DNA of 57,107 nt, taken from the NCBI RefSeq assembly GCF_001707885.1, contig NZ_MASS01000025.1, positions 1 to 57,107 of the forward strand. Direction: 5' to 3'. The notes beneath the pieces were generated by a model that was not told where the DNA came from, did no database searches, and was given only the letters and a program-made list of their open reading frames with translations. Origin of the DNA: Desulfosporosinus cupriresistens (lineage in GTDB: Bacteria; Bacillota; Desulfitobacteriia; Desulfitobacteriales; Desulfitobacteriaceae). The stretch's first letter is position 1. Each line of letters begins with the position of its first letter. This document shows positions 15,842 through 24,339 of the stretch, one piece after another. Made by a program: the position numbers and the translations under genes.

Positions 15842-16840
15842 ATGTTTGCAAGACTGAGAAAGCATGCTTCAATAAGACGTGTTGTTCAAATTCTCTTCGC
15901 TCTGGCAGTTGTTTATATTGGAGTAGCATTTGTTCTGTTCATCAACCAGGTTGCGAATAATTCTCTGTCAACTATAAGTCGCCCAGCAGGCGTAGAGGCC
16001 TTTTTGCCGATAAGTGCCCTAGTCGGGCTGAAAGCTTGGATAGCGACGGGTGTATTCGACCCGATCCATCCCGCCGGCTTAATAATTTTCCTAGCAGCAA
16101 TCGCGGTTTCCTTGTTGTTTAAAAGGGCTTTCTGTTCTTGGATCTGCCCGATCGGGACGCTATCCGAAGGTTTGGCTATGATCGGAAGGATGATATTTGG
16201 GCAAAATTTTATGGTTCCTAAAGCGTTGGATTATTTCCTCCGCTCACTGAAATATATTATTTTATTCTTTTTCGTGGTGGTAATCTTCTTTGGGATGAGT
16301 GGGGCTGAAGCTGCGGCTTTTTTGCAAACGCCTTACAATATGGTTTCAGATGTTAAAATGCTTAAATTCGTTCAACACTTAGGCACATTTGGGATGACTG
16401 TCATTGGTCTGCTTGTAATGCTTTCGATAATCTACGAGAATTTTTGGTGCCGCTATCTGTGTCCTTATGGTGGGTTTCTGGGGCTCTTCAGCATCCTTAG
16501 CCCGTTTAAGGTCACACGTAACCTAACTACTTGTATTGGGTGTGGAAAATGCACGAAGAGTTGCCCAAACCACATCCAAGTAGAACAGGCGGATCGTGTC
16601 TGGTCTCCAGAGTGTACGGGTTGTTTAAATTGTATTCAGCAATGTCCAGTTAAAGAAACGTTGGAGTTTAAGGCAGCGAAGAGAAAGCGATCTCTTTCTC
16701 CCAAAATCCTCGCCTGCTGTCTGCTTGTAATGTGGGCAGTGTTGATAATTATAGCGAAATTCACAGGACATTGGGAGACACATATGACGATGGAGATGTA
16801 CAGGGGACTAATTCCGATGGTAGATCAAATTGGGCAATAG
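15842..16840 (+). CDS. NapH/MauN-type membrane 4Fe-4S protein
   Basis: The 332-residue protein has about five or six hydrophobic segments and two CxxxCP boxes at membrane borders (FCSWICPIG and CRYLCPYG), followed by two 4Fe-4S motifs (CIGCGKCTKSCP and CTGCLNCIQQCP) in a soluble domain at about residues 230-280. This is the NapH/NosR-C/CcoG-like polyferredoxin pattern that passes electrons from the membrane quinol pool or ferredoxin to a periplasmic or membrane partner. ATG 15842 follows AAAAGAGGG; a TTG at 15824 is less likely. No partner oxidoreductase lies beside it, so its electron acceptor is unknown. It ends in a terminator. Confidence 0.82.
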   Translation: MFARLRKHASIRRVVQILFALAVVYIGVAFVLFINQVANNSLSTISRPAGVEAFLPISALVGLKAWIATGVFDPIHPAGLIIFLAAIAVSLLFKRAFCSWICPIGTLSEGLAMIGRMIFGQNFMVPKALDYFLRSLKYIILFFFVVVIFFGMSGAEAAAFLQTPYNMVSDVKMLKFVQHLGTFGMTVIGLLVMLSIIYENFWCRYLCPYGGFLGLFSILSPFKVTRNLTTCIGCGKCTKSCPNHIQVEQADRVWSPECTGCLNCIQQCPVKETLEFKAAKRKRSLSPKILACCLLVMWAVLIIIAKFTGHWETHMTMEMYRGLIPMVDQIGQ

Positions 16841-16914
16841 GCAGGTCGTCTAGAGTTTTCGCACACGACAGCATTGCGATTCGCTTGAGATCCAGGAGAC
16901 AGTGGGAATGAAAT

Positions 16915-16966
16915 AAGATACACTCCTTATAGATCATTTTATTTCTATGCGGGGTGTATCTTTCTT
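16915..16966 (+). terminator. Terminator of the NapH-like gene
   Basis: AAGATACACTCC pairs with GGGGTGTATCTT, followed by TCTTT. It may also act for the convergent CobW-type gene. Confidence 0.65.
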
Positions 16967-16985
16967 TGATTGCTGCTGCTATGAC

Positions 16986-17879
16986 TTACTGGAATGCTGA
17001 AGTAAGTGGTTCTTTCTGCAAATCTTCACCTATAAAGCTAACGATTCCTGTCGTAACACCTGTAGATTCAATTATAGAATAATGTCCATCGACATAATGG
17101 AATTCAAGATAGCCACTATCCGATTTAACAAATCCTTTGCCTCTTAATATAGTGCCGTAATCTCCATTTATACACTTTTGGAGGATGCTTTCCAAGTGCT
17201 CCATACTGAGGATTCTGGAGGTTCGTAGTCCTATTGACTCAAAATCGTGACTCAGCGAGTGGGCAATGTTATTGATTGTTATTACTGTTTTCTTGTCTAT
17301 CAGACCTAAAAGTTCCTGATTAGACAGCTCGGTCCAGTTCTTGGCTAGGATTGTTGCCGTTTCATTTAACACGCGCAACTCTAATTCAATTTGGGAAATT
17401 TCTTCAGCCAAGAGAAACTGCGTTTTACTAACAACTAAGGATGATGCGCTACAAATCTGACTTTTAAAGAAGGCAGAGTAACTATGAAGATGGCTGGAAA
17501 AATTCTGGGCATCAACAACTGTCGTCACGGAGTTAACATAACACTCAGAGGAAATTTCAGGATCCCTAAATAGATCGAATATCTCACCTATTATAAATAT
17601 TCCAGACGGTTCAAAAATTATTCTGTCGATCCTTTGCTTGAGAATTTCTTTTAAGGTGAAGATAAAATCTCCTTTAAGTTTACAACAAACACATCCGTTA
17701 GAAATTTCATAGATCTCAAAGCCTTCAATTTCTAAGACTTCACGATCGACACTGACATCGCCAAATTCGTTTTCTATTAATACGACTTTTTCACGACTAT
17801 CGAGAGAATTGAGGATCTTCCGAATTAATGTTGTTTTGCCTGATCCTAAAAAGCCAGAAATTATATCGAATTTTACCAT
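16986..17879 (-). CDS. CobW/P47K-family G3E GTPase
   Basis: The 297-residue protein is a G3E GTPase of the CobW/YjiA kind. Walker A is GFLGSGKT (residues 9-16), the family's CxCC metal-binding motif is CVCC (63-66), FEPSG stands in for Walker B and VVDAQNF follows. The guanine-specificity motif, normally NKxD, reads SKTQ, a departure to note. A short C-terminal CobW_C-like domain ends the protein. Such proteins deliver metals or assist metalloenzyme and cobalamin use. It sits upstream of, and divergent from, the corrinoid methyltransferase genes, so a role in corrinoid or zinc supply to MtaB is possible but inferred. The ATG follows AGGAGGTAGATCT. Confidence 0.85.
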   Translation of the reverse strand: MVKFDIISGFLGSGKTTLIRKILNSLDSREKVVLIENEFGDVSVDREVLEIEGFEIYEISNGCVCCKLKGDFIFTLKEILKQRIDRIIFEPSGIFIIGEIFDLFRDPEISSECYVNSVTTVVDAQNFSSHLHSYSAFFKSQICSASSLVVSKTQFLLAEEISQIELELRVLNETATILAKNWTELSNQELLGLIDKKTVITINNIAHSLSHDFESIGLRTSRILSMEHLESILQKCINGDYGTILRGKGFVKSDSGYLEFHYVDGHYSIIESTGVTTGIVSFIGEDLQKEPLTSAFQ

Positions 17880-18199
17880 AAGATCTACCTCCTATGATTA
17901 GCGGGATACATTTGCCCCTTAAATTAGCTTATCATAACTGGTCGGCTTAACCATGGATTATTCTGTAGTAATTTGGATTTTTCTTATCCCTGTTTTCTTA
18001 ATTACCCCTAACAATGAGGTTTGTCATGTAATCAGATCACTATTCAGTATGCCAGAAAATCGGGCTTCTGAGCTAAATCTTGCATGGTATCGATTACTCT
18101 TTGTTGAACAACAAGGTAGGATTTATCAATTTAAAACAAGATCGTCCATAGCAAAGAAAGGTGCCAAGGAACTAGAATAAAGACAACAGAAAAAACAAA
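17880..18199. other. Divergent intergenic stretch between the CobW gene and mtaC leader
   Basis: A 75-codon frame at 17953-18180 exists but has no ribosome binding site and no recognisable domain, so I do not call a gene. Promoters for the two divergent units should be here. I cannot assign them with confidence. Confidence 0.4.
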
Positions 18200-18285
18200 G
18201 TATTTCGAACATTTGCGAAATTGGTGAAAGCTAATGAGCCACGGAAAGGATGTGAGGCAGCCTTTCAATTGTATTTGTACAGATG
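18195..18285 (+). promoter_or_regulatory. Candidate structured leader (GEMM/c-di-GMP-I-like) of mtaCB
   Basis: About 100 bases ahead of mtaC the sequence holds ACAAAG, a stem-loop (ATTTCG with CGAAAT), then GGTGAAAGCTAATGAGCC and a second arm GGATGTGAGGCAGCC flanked by AAAGG/CCTTT. The order CAAA - stem - GG..AAAGC - GGAT..AGG..GCC resembles the conserved core of c-di-GMP-I (GEMM) riboswitches, in which the second arm reads GGAUAGCCAGGUUGCC. The usual CGCAAAGC is GTGAAAGC here, so the match is imperfect. No clear terminator or anti-terminator pair was found downstream. It is a pattern-based guess. Confidence 0.35.
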
Positions 18286-18377
18286 AGAGTTTTTACAGGA
18301 TGTCTAGATTATATGATGCAAAACATGTCATAGCTAACAATTTCAATTAAAAATAAAACAAATTAGGAGGCAACAAA

Positions 18378-19010
18378 ATGTTTGATTTTTCAGGATTAAG
18401 TAATGCTGTTATCGCAGGAGACGAAGAGGTTGTTCTTGATTTAGCGCAAAAAGCTCTAGATGCAAAAGTTGATCCTCTTTCAGTTATTAATGATGGACTT
18501 ATTGCAGGGATGAATGTCGTGGGTGCTCGTTTTAAAGTTAATGATATGTATGTGCCAGAAGTGTTGATGTCAGCTGCGGCCATGAAAGCCGGTGTGGCTC
18601 TTGTTAAGCCATTGTTAACCAGTGGTGAAACGGCAAATAAGGGAACCGTTATTATTGGAACGGTTACTGGCGATCTACATGATATTGGTAAAAGCTTAGT
18701 TGGAATGATGCTCGAATGCTCTGGTTATGCAGTAGTTGACTTGGGCGTGGATGTTTCAGGGGATGATTTTGTAGCTGCAGTTAAGGCCAATAAGGCAGGA
18801 ATAGTAGCTCTTTCCTGCATGCTGACAACAACTATGTTGCAAATGAAAACAACAATTGAAACATTAGTCGCTCAAGGCGTACGTAATGATGTCAAAGTCA
18901 TTATTGGTGGCGCTCCAATAACCCAAGAGTTCTCTGATAACATCGGTTCCGATGGTTATGCGACAGATGCTGCCGGTGCAGTTGATCTGGTTACGAAGTT
19001 ATTAAACTAA
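18378..19010 (+). CDS. mtaC: Methanol-type corrinoid protein (MtaC-like)
   Basis: The 210-residue protein has an N-terminal helical methyltransferase-cap domain (about residues 1-85) and a C-terminal B12-binding Rossmann domain. The cobalt-ligating His is in TGDLHDIGKSL (His101, DxHxxG), followed by the SCMLTTTM and IGGAPITQEF stretches typical of dimethylamine/methanol corrinoid proteins. It accepts a methyl group on Co(I). It lies 28 bases upstream of an MtaB-type methanol methyltransferase, which identifies its likely donor enzyme. The ATG follows TTAGGAGGCAAC. Expression is probably governed by the PocR-AraC regulator encoded downstream and perhaps by the leader structure. Confidence 0.9.
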   Translation: MFDFSGLSNAVIAGDEEVVLDLAQKALDAKVDPLSVINDGLIAGMNVVGARFKVNDMYVPEVLMSAAAMKAGVALVKPLLTSGETANKGTVIIGTVTGDLHDIGKSLVGMMLECSGYAVVDLGVDVSGDDFVAAVKANKAGIVALSCMLTTTMLQMKTTIETLVAQGVRNDVKVIIGGAPITQEFSDNIGSDGYATDAAGAVDLVTKLLN

Positions 19011-19038
19011 ATATTAAGAAACATTAGGAGGGAATATT

Positions 19039-20412
19039 GTGGCTGTAAAGTATACTGAGTTAGCTTACACTAATGTCGATGAATTCGTTTACGGGACTGC
19101 CAAGAAACCTGTCGTATGTGCTAATGGGATGGTTATTGGTGGAGGAACAGTCTATCCGGAACTGAACTGCACTTTGCCAATGATGTTAATCACTGAAGAA
19201 ACTATGCCAAAGGTATTGGCACAGTATGAAGAAATGCTTCACGGCGTCTGCTCTATGGGAGTTGAATTAAAAGTTCCTGGAATGTTAGTTGAAATTGAAC
19301 TTTTACCTCCTTGTACCTTTAATCCTCAATGGGGCATTGATGTCACCAAAGTTGTTAAAGGCGTAATGAAGGAATATGAGCAAAAATTTGGCTTAAAGAG
19401 CTTGTTAAGAATGACACCTGTCGATGTCCGAGAAGGTAAAACTCTTAAACATATGTACAAAGGCGCAGAGTGGGACCAAGTTATTGATACGATGAAGGGT
19501 TGCGCAGCTAATGGAGCAGACTTCTTATCGATCGAGTCCATTGGAGGGAAACACCTGCACGATGAATCAGTCATGAATATTGACCTGCCTAAGGCTGTGT
19601 TCTCTTTAGGGATTGTTGGATGCCGTGACATGAAAATCCTGTGGGATGAAATTGTAAAAATTGCCGCTGATAACAATATTTTACCTGCTGGAGATACTGC
19701 TTGCGGTTTTGCTAATACATCGATGGTCATGGGTCATAAGAACTTTATCCCTAAAGTGTTTGCTGCTATTGACAGAGTTATGTGTGCCGTCAGAACTATG
19801 GTAGCGGTCGAATCTGGTGCTGTTGGACCAGATAAAGATTGCGGTTATGAGGGAGTTTATCTCAAAGCTATTACCGGAACACCAATTTCCATGGAAGGAA
19901 GGGTTGCTGCTTGTGCTCATTCCAGTGCGGTAGGTAACGTATCCTTAGCCTTGGCAGATTGCTGGAGTAATGAATCCGTTGAAAATGTAAGACTGTTAGG
20001 TAATATGGCTCCTACAGTATCCATGGAGCAACTTGCCTATGACTGCCGTCAAATGAACGTTGCTACGGAGAAAGGCTTTGCCCTTCAAATGAGAGATATT
20101 CTGGTAGAATCCGATAATAAATATGATCCTACAGCTTATATCATGACCCCTGCCGTTGTCCTGAAAATTGCTGGCGAGATTATTAAAGGTAAAACTCACT
20201 TTGAACGGACAAAAATCGCCGCGGGCGCTACGATTACTGAATTGCGAGCTGCAGCTCAAGCTGGTCTCTTAGAGCTTGGTCCTAAAGAAATTAAATATCT
20301 TGACATTTTTGAAAAGCAACTTAAAGGTATTCCCGATGATGAAGCTAAGTTTACAGCTGATATGATTAAAGCAAATCCAAAACATGATCTTGGAATGTAC
20401 GATATTTCATAG
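19039..20412 (+). CDS. mtaB: Methanol:corrinoid methyltransferase MtaB
   Basis: The 457-residue TIM-barrel zinc enzyme moves the methyl group of methanol to the corrinoid protein. The three zinc ligands known from the Methanosarcina barkeri enzyme (Glu164, Cys220, Cys269) have counterparts at near-identical positions: Glu166 in SIESIGG, Cys222 in GDTACGFANTS and Cys268 in DKDCGYEG. The neighbouring AITGTPISMEGR and AACAHSSAVGN stretches also match the family. It begins at a GTG after TTAGGAGGGAAT. It is co-transcribed with the mtaC gene just upstream and followed by a terminator hairpin. In this bacterium the methyl group should go on to tetrahydrofolate rather than coenzyme M. Confidence 0.92.
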   Translation: MAVKYTELAYTNVDEFVYGTAKKPVVCANGMVIGGGTVYPELNCTLPMMLITEETMPKVLAQYEEMLHGVCSMGVELKVPGMLVEIELLPPCTFNPQWGIDVTKVVKGVMKEYEQKFGLKSLLRMTPVDVREGKTLKHMYKGAEWDQVIDTMKGCAANGADFLSIESIGGKHLHDESVMNIDLPKAVFSLGIVGCRDMKILWDEIVKIAADNNILPAGDTACGFANTSMVMGHKNFIPKVFAAIDRVMCAVRTMVAVESGAVGPDKDCGYEGVYLKAITGTPISMEGRVAACAHSSAVGNVSLALADCWSNESVENVRLLGNMAPTVSMEQLAYDCRQMNVATEKGFALQMRDILVESDNKYDPTAYIMTPAVVLKIAGEIIKGKTHFERTKIAAGATITELRAAAQAGLLELGPKEIKYLDIFEKQLKGIPDDEAKFTADMIKANPKHDLGMYDIS

Positions 20413-20452
20413 ATTTCTAAAAGTAGATTACTTTTTTCAATAAAATCTTAGG

Positions 20453-20515
20453 GCGCTCAAATTTCCTGTGGGGTAGATACTATTGATACCTGGCAGGGAT
20501 TTGAGTGCTTTATTG
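20453..20515 (+). terminator. Terminator of the mtaCB unit
   Basis: GCGCTCAAATTTCCTG pairs with CAGGGATTTGAGTGC (small mismatches), followed by TTTATT. The rest of 20413-20797 shows no gene. Confidence 0.6.
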
Positions 20516-20797
20516 CATTATTTTTATCATTATCATTTTTACATAATTCTAAATTTTTCGACTCAGAAATGCAATTAACAGCTTTATTATGTTATAATGT
20601 ATATATAACTCCCATTGTAAAGGCCCTCAGTGCATCACAAGGGATTATTGTATTAAATTGAAGTGAATTGTGAGATTGCTATGTATTTGCAAATTCAAAC
20701 TAAGATGCTAATACTTGAATTATATATACAGTGGTGTCAAAAGGTTTACTATTCTTTGGTATTATAAAAGTGTGAAGCTGACTTCGGAGGTGGGAAT

Positions 20798-22117
20798 GTG
20801 AATCAGGCAAACATCACTCCTGAAAAGGAATCACAATGGTTAGAGAAACTAGTAGGGCGGAATCTGCTGGAAAAAATGCTATGTTCTTTTTCAAAATCTA
20901 CTGGATTAAAGGCGATACTTGTTGATACTCAGGGAAATACGCTTGTTTCTACGGACCATGAGATTAAGGATTGCAGTTTCTGTCGCAAGATCAGGGCCGA
21001 TAGTACTGGAGTTCGAAAATGTCAGAGGTCATATGCTCGAGCGTGTACCGAAGCAGCTAAATATGGTGAGCCTTATATTTTCAGATGCCATGCAGGCTTG
21101 ATAATGTGGGCAGCGCCGATTGTTTTAAATGAATACGTATTCTCTATTATCTGTGGACAAGTTCTTATGTGGGAGCCGGAAGATTATTTTTTGGAAGAAA
21201 TTGAAGAAATGGTCAAGGGGCTTGATGTAGACGTCTCAGCAGTTAAGTGGGCAGCTGCCCAATTAGAGGTTATGTCAAGTGATAAAGTGCAGGCAGCAGC
21301 AGATCTTTTATTTATCGTTGCGAATCAAATTATGAAAAGCGGTATGACCGTCTTAGAACAAAGAAGGAATATCACCGCTCAACAGGCGAGGCTGGCAGAA
21401 GAAATCCAGGCTCGTAAGCGTTCCGAAGTTGCCATGCGTACAATTGAGTCTAGAGCAGTTAGTATTAATTCCTTAGACAAAGAACATGAACTAAAGACGA
21501 TGGTGCGCAATGGTGAAAAGCGAGCAGCTCAACAACTACTCGAAAATTTGTTAGTCGATATTATAGAAATTAATCTGGAACATTTAGATACCGTCAAAAC
21601 AAGAGTCGTTGAACTTGTCGTAATTATTTCGAGAGCAGCCGTGGATGGAGGCGCTGATTTAAATGCTATCCTCCAGCAAAATTCGTTATTCTATCTGGAG
21701 TTGCTTAAGATAACGAAGACTGAAGAAATCTGCCTCTGGGCCAGAGATATGTTAGAAACATTTATGAATCAAATAGATCTCAACAAAGATCAAAAAAATC
21801 TTCAAGCCATTCAGAAAGCGGCAGAATATATTAGAAAGAATTATCGAAATAAGATAACTATTGAGGATATAGCCCAGGTAGTTTATCTCAGCCCATGTTA
21901 TGTAAGTAGAATCTTTAAACAGGGTCTTGGCTGCACTTTGATGGAATACCTGACTCAAGTAAGGGTAGAAGAAGCTAAAACAATGTTAAAAAACCCAAAA
22001 TATAATGTAATGCAGGTTGCTGAAGAGAGTGGTTTTGAGGATCCTGCCTACTTCACAAGAGTTTTTAAGAAGCTTGAAGGAATTACTCCAAGTAGATATA
22101 AGCAATATGCTTTATAA
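20798..22117 (+). CDS. PocR-sensor AraC-family transcriptional regulator
   Basis: The 439-residue protein has an N-terminal PocR ligand-sensing domain (about residues 10-175) with Cys at 59, 62, 75, 83 and 97 and the stretch FRCHAGLIMWAAPI. A short coiled coil follows at about 190-215, a middle helical region, then a C-terminal AraC double helix-turn-helix (about 335-439) with ITIEDIAQVVYLSPCYVSRIFK and the closing EGITPSRYKQ. PocR domains sense small hydrocarbon derivatives; regulators of this build often stand beside corrinoid methyltransferase genes. It starts at GTG 20798 after CGGAGGTGGG. It is followed at 29 bases by a second corrinoid protein gene. It likely activates the methanol-use genes in response to methanol or a product. 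Confidence 0.88.
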   Translation: MNQANITPEKESQWLEKLVGRNLLEKMLCSFSKSTGLKAILVDTQGNTLVSTDHEIKDCSFCRKIRADSTGVRKCQRSYARACTEAAKYGEPYIFRCHAGLIMWAAPIVLNEYVFSIICGQVLMWEPEDYFLEEIEEMVKGLDVDVSAVKWAAAQLEVMSSDKVQAAADLLFIVANQIMKSGMTVLEQRRNITAQQARLAEEIQARKRSEVAMRTIESRAVSINSLDKEHELKTMVRNGEKRAAQQLLENLLVDIIEINLEHLDTVKTRVVELVVIISRAAVDGGADLNAILQQNSLFYLELLKITKTEEICLWARDMLETFMNQIDLNKDQKNLQAIQKAAEYIRKNYRNKITIEDIAQVVYLSPCYVSRIFKQGLGCTLMEYLTQVRVEEAKTMLKNPKYNVMQVAEESGFEDPAYFTRVFKKLEGITPSRYKQYAL

Positions 22118-22146
22118 ACTATGCAGTAGCCGAGGGAGTGAACTTG

Positions 22147-22785
22147 TTGATAACTTCAGAATTAGAATTAATAACAAAAGCATTAATAAAAGGGCAGGCA
22201 AATCGGGTCAAAACTCTTACCATACTGGCTATTGAGAACGGGATAGAACCTCGAACTGTCCTAGAAAATGCATTAATGCCAGGTATGCAGGAAATTGGTG
22301 GACAATTTAGAGATAACATTATTTATATTTCGGATGTCTTAATTGCCTCCCGAGCTATGCATGCGGGTTTGCACGTATTGAAGCCGTTTTTATCAAATCC
22401 TCAGCAATCCTCATTAGGTAAGGTAGTTATTGGCACTGTAGCCGGAGATTTACATGATATTGGGAAAAATTTAATTACAATGATGTTTCGGGGTGCTGGA
22501 TTTGAAGTGATTGATCTTGGAATTGATGTCCAACCTGAGGACTTTGCGCAAGCAATTTTAGACCACGAGCCCGACATCCTAGCTATGTCTGCCATGCTTA
22601 CGACCACTTTAGGTATGATGTCCGAAACAATAAGAGAACTTAATCGTCGAGATCTACGTCACAAAGTTAAGATAATTATAGGTGGAAGCCCAGCAACCCA
22701 AGAGTTTGCACGTGCTATCAAAGCCGATGGTTTTGCTGTCGATGTAATGAAAGCGGTTGATTTAGCAATTGAACTTATTAGCTAA
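22147..22785 (+). CDS. Second corrinoid (B12-binding) methyl carrier protein
   Basis: This is a 212-residue corrinoid protein with the same layout as the one at 18378: helical cap, then the B12 domain with GDLHDIGKNLI carrying the cobalt-ligating His, then DLGIDVQPEDF, MSAMLTTTLGMM and IGGSPATQEF. It is related to but clearly diverged from the first copy. The start is uncertain: GTG 22138 is too close to its GAGGGAG, so I prefer TTG 22147 with 8-base spacing. It is co-transcribed with the PocR-AraC regulator. No methyltransferase gene of its own is adjacent, so it may share MtaB, serve the downstream pterin methyltransferase, or act with an enzyme elsewhere. A strong terminator follows. Confidence 0.88.
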   Translation: MITSELELITKALIKGQANRVKTLTILAIENGIEPRTVLENALMPGMQEIGGQFRDNIIYISDVLIASRAMHAGLHVLKPFLSNPQQSSLGKVVIGTVAGDLHDIGKNLITMMFRGAGFEVIDLGIDVQPEDFAQAILDHEPDILAMSAMLTTTLGMMSETIRELNRRDLRHKVKIIIGGSPATQEFARAIKADGFAVDVMKAVDLAIELIS

Positions 22786-22858
22786 AGTAAAAATAAGGTG
22801 TAAAAATCTCTCAAAACAACCATACTGCATCATTAAATAATAACAAAAAGATATAAAG

Positions 22859-22905
22859 AAAGGGAGAGAGGAACAATATCTTATTGCTCCTCTCTCCCTT
22901 ATTTG
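22859..22905 (+). terminator. Strong terminator after the second corrinoid gene
   Basis: AAGGGAGAGAGGA...CAATA pairs with TATTGCTCCTCTCTCCCTT, ending in ATTTGAG. The remaining bases to 23194 are AT-rich without a gene. Confidence 0.75.
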
Positions 22906-23194
22906 AGTCTTGCTTAATGGAAATTAGTCTAACTTTGGTCGGCAGAGCCGAAAATATAAGTTAAGATAGATCAAGATAAAACAAGAATATCCATGTCAAA
23001 ATCAACTATATAAGACTAAAATAATAATATCAAATTATCTAGATTATTCACTCTAGATAATAAATTCAGTATTTTTAGACGATTAGATTAAAGGGAATTA
23101 GTAACAAAGCTCAGATTTAGAAACGAGGTAGTTTAAGGGTCATAAGTGAGTGGGGAAGGTTAGAAATGTTATTTAATTTTAAGGAGGAAAAGTA

Positions 23195-23992
23195 ATGTTA
23201 ATTGTAGGGGAACTTATTAATGCAAGCCGTAAAGCCATTGGAGCAGCCATTACAGAAAAAAATGTTGAATTTATCCAAAAGGTGGCCAAGGATCAGTTTG
23301 AGGCTGGATCACATTATATTGATGTTAACGCCGGGATCTATCTTGATAAAGAACCGGAATATCTTTCTTGGCTCGTGAAAACTGTTCAGGAAGTTGTAGA
23401 TTGCCCTTGCTGTTTAGATAGTCCTTCCCCAGCAGCCATTACAGCAGCACTTTCTGTGCACAAAGGCACTCCTATGATCAACTCTATCTCTTTGGAAAAA
23501 GATCGTTATGAGGCGTTGCTTCCCGTGCTTTCAGGAACAGACCTAAAAGTTGTGGCGCTTTGCATGAGCGATGATGGAATGCCTGAAACAATGGCAGATC
23601 GGTTGAAAATTGCTGATAAACTCATTAATGGGCTTGTTCAAGCCAATGTGCCAATTGGTAACATTTATGTAGATCCCCTGGTGCAGCCAGTCTCTGTAAA
23701 CAACACATTTGCTATGGAATTTATTAATTCAGTTGAGGCGATTATGACTCAGTTTAAAGGGGTTCATACGATGTGTGGACTATCTAACATATCTTATGGC
23801 TTACCAGAACGGAAATTTATGAATCGCGGCTTTGCGGTTATGGCCATTGCCAAAGGGTTGGATGGCATGATCGTTGACCCGTTGGATAAAATGATGATGG
23901 CTAATATAGTCTCGGCTGAGGCACTAGCTGGACGAGATGCATACTGTGCCAAATATCTCAAGGCTTATCGGAACAAGCAATTCGAATTTTAG
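23195..23992 (+). CDS. Methyltetrahydrofolate:corrinoid methyltransferase (pterin-binding)
   Basis: The 265-residue TIM-barrel protein has the pterin-binding (DHPS-like) fold of AcsE/MtgA/MtvA-type methyltransferases. Marks are LIVGELINASRKAIG at the start, the DVNAGIY stretch, VDCPCCLDSPSPAAI, VYVDPLVQPVS-like IYVDPLVQPVSVN and MCGLSNISYGLPER. It exchanges a methyl group between a corrinoid protein and tetrahydrofolate. In this cluster it would take the place of MtaA and put the methanol-derived methyl group on tetrahydrofolate. The ATG follows AAGGAGGAAAAG. A terminator hairpin follows, yet the DUF1638/RamA genes begin 350 bases on. Confidence 0.9.
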   Translation: MLIVGELINASRKAIGAAITEKNVEFIQKVAKDQFEAGSHYIDVNAGIYLDKEPEYLSWLVKTVQEVVDCPCCLDSPSPAAITAALSVHKGTPMINSISLEKDRYEALLPVLSGTDLKVVALCMSDDGMPETMADRLKIADKLINGLVQANVPIGNIYVDPLVQPVSVNNTFAMEFINSVEAIMTQFKGVHTMCGLSNISYGLPERKFMNRGFAVMAIAKGLDGMIVDPLDKMMMANIVSAEALAGRDAYCAKYLKAYRNKQFEF

Positions 23993-24007
23993 ATATAATG
24001 TGGTTTT

Positions 24008-24046
24008 AGATCCCCTTCTCTAACAATAGGAGGGGATGATCTTTTT
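24008..24046 (+). terminator. Terminator after the pterin methyltransferase gene
   Basis: AGATCCCCT pairs with AGGGGATGATCT (one bulge), followed by TTTTT. The stretch to 24339 shows no further gene. Confidence 0.7.
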
Positions 24047-24339
24047 AATGATTGGACTCAAGTTAGATAAATGAATTTCATAACCATAAATGAGTGAATA
24101 TGGAAAACGGGTCAATGCACAAAAAGATGTCATTGGCCTATTTGAAGATAATGTTTGCGAACTATGGTGCTAAACTAGTATATTTCTTAGGTTGAGTCTG
24201 ATGGTGAGATAATAAGGTGAATTGAAGGAAATCAAAAGAATGTGGAGAATGTTTAGGTAATGAGTTCCGATGGAAAAAGACTTTGCTTTTTGGGAATGAA
24301 GGAAAATTGACTGAATATAGTTGGAGTGAGGGGATCGCC

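Noticed and set aside
17953..18180. A 75-codon open frame on the plus strand between the CobW gene and mtaC
   Set aside because: No ribosome binding site, no recognisable domain; the spacer is expected to contain two divergent promoters.
18195..18300. Cobalamin riboswitch in front of mtaC
   Set aside because: The B12 box (GCCACTG-type) and the rest of the core are absent; the GEMM-like reading fits better.
20521..20535. Fur-like box TTTTTATCATTATCA upstream of the PocR regulator
   Set aside because: AT-rich sequence produces such matches often; only about 11 of 14 positions fit and the gene is not an iron gene.
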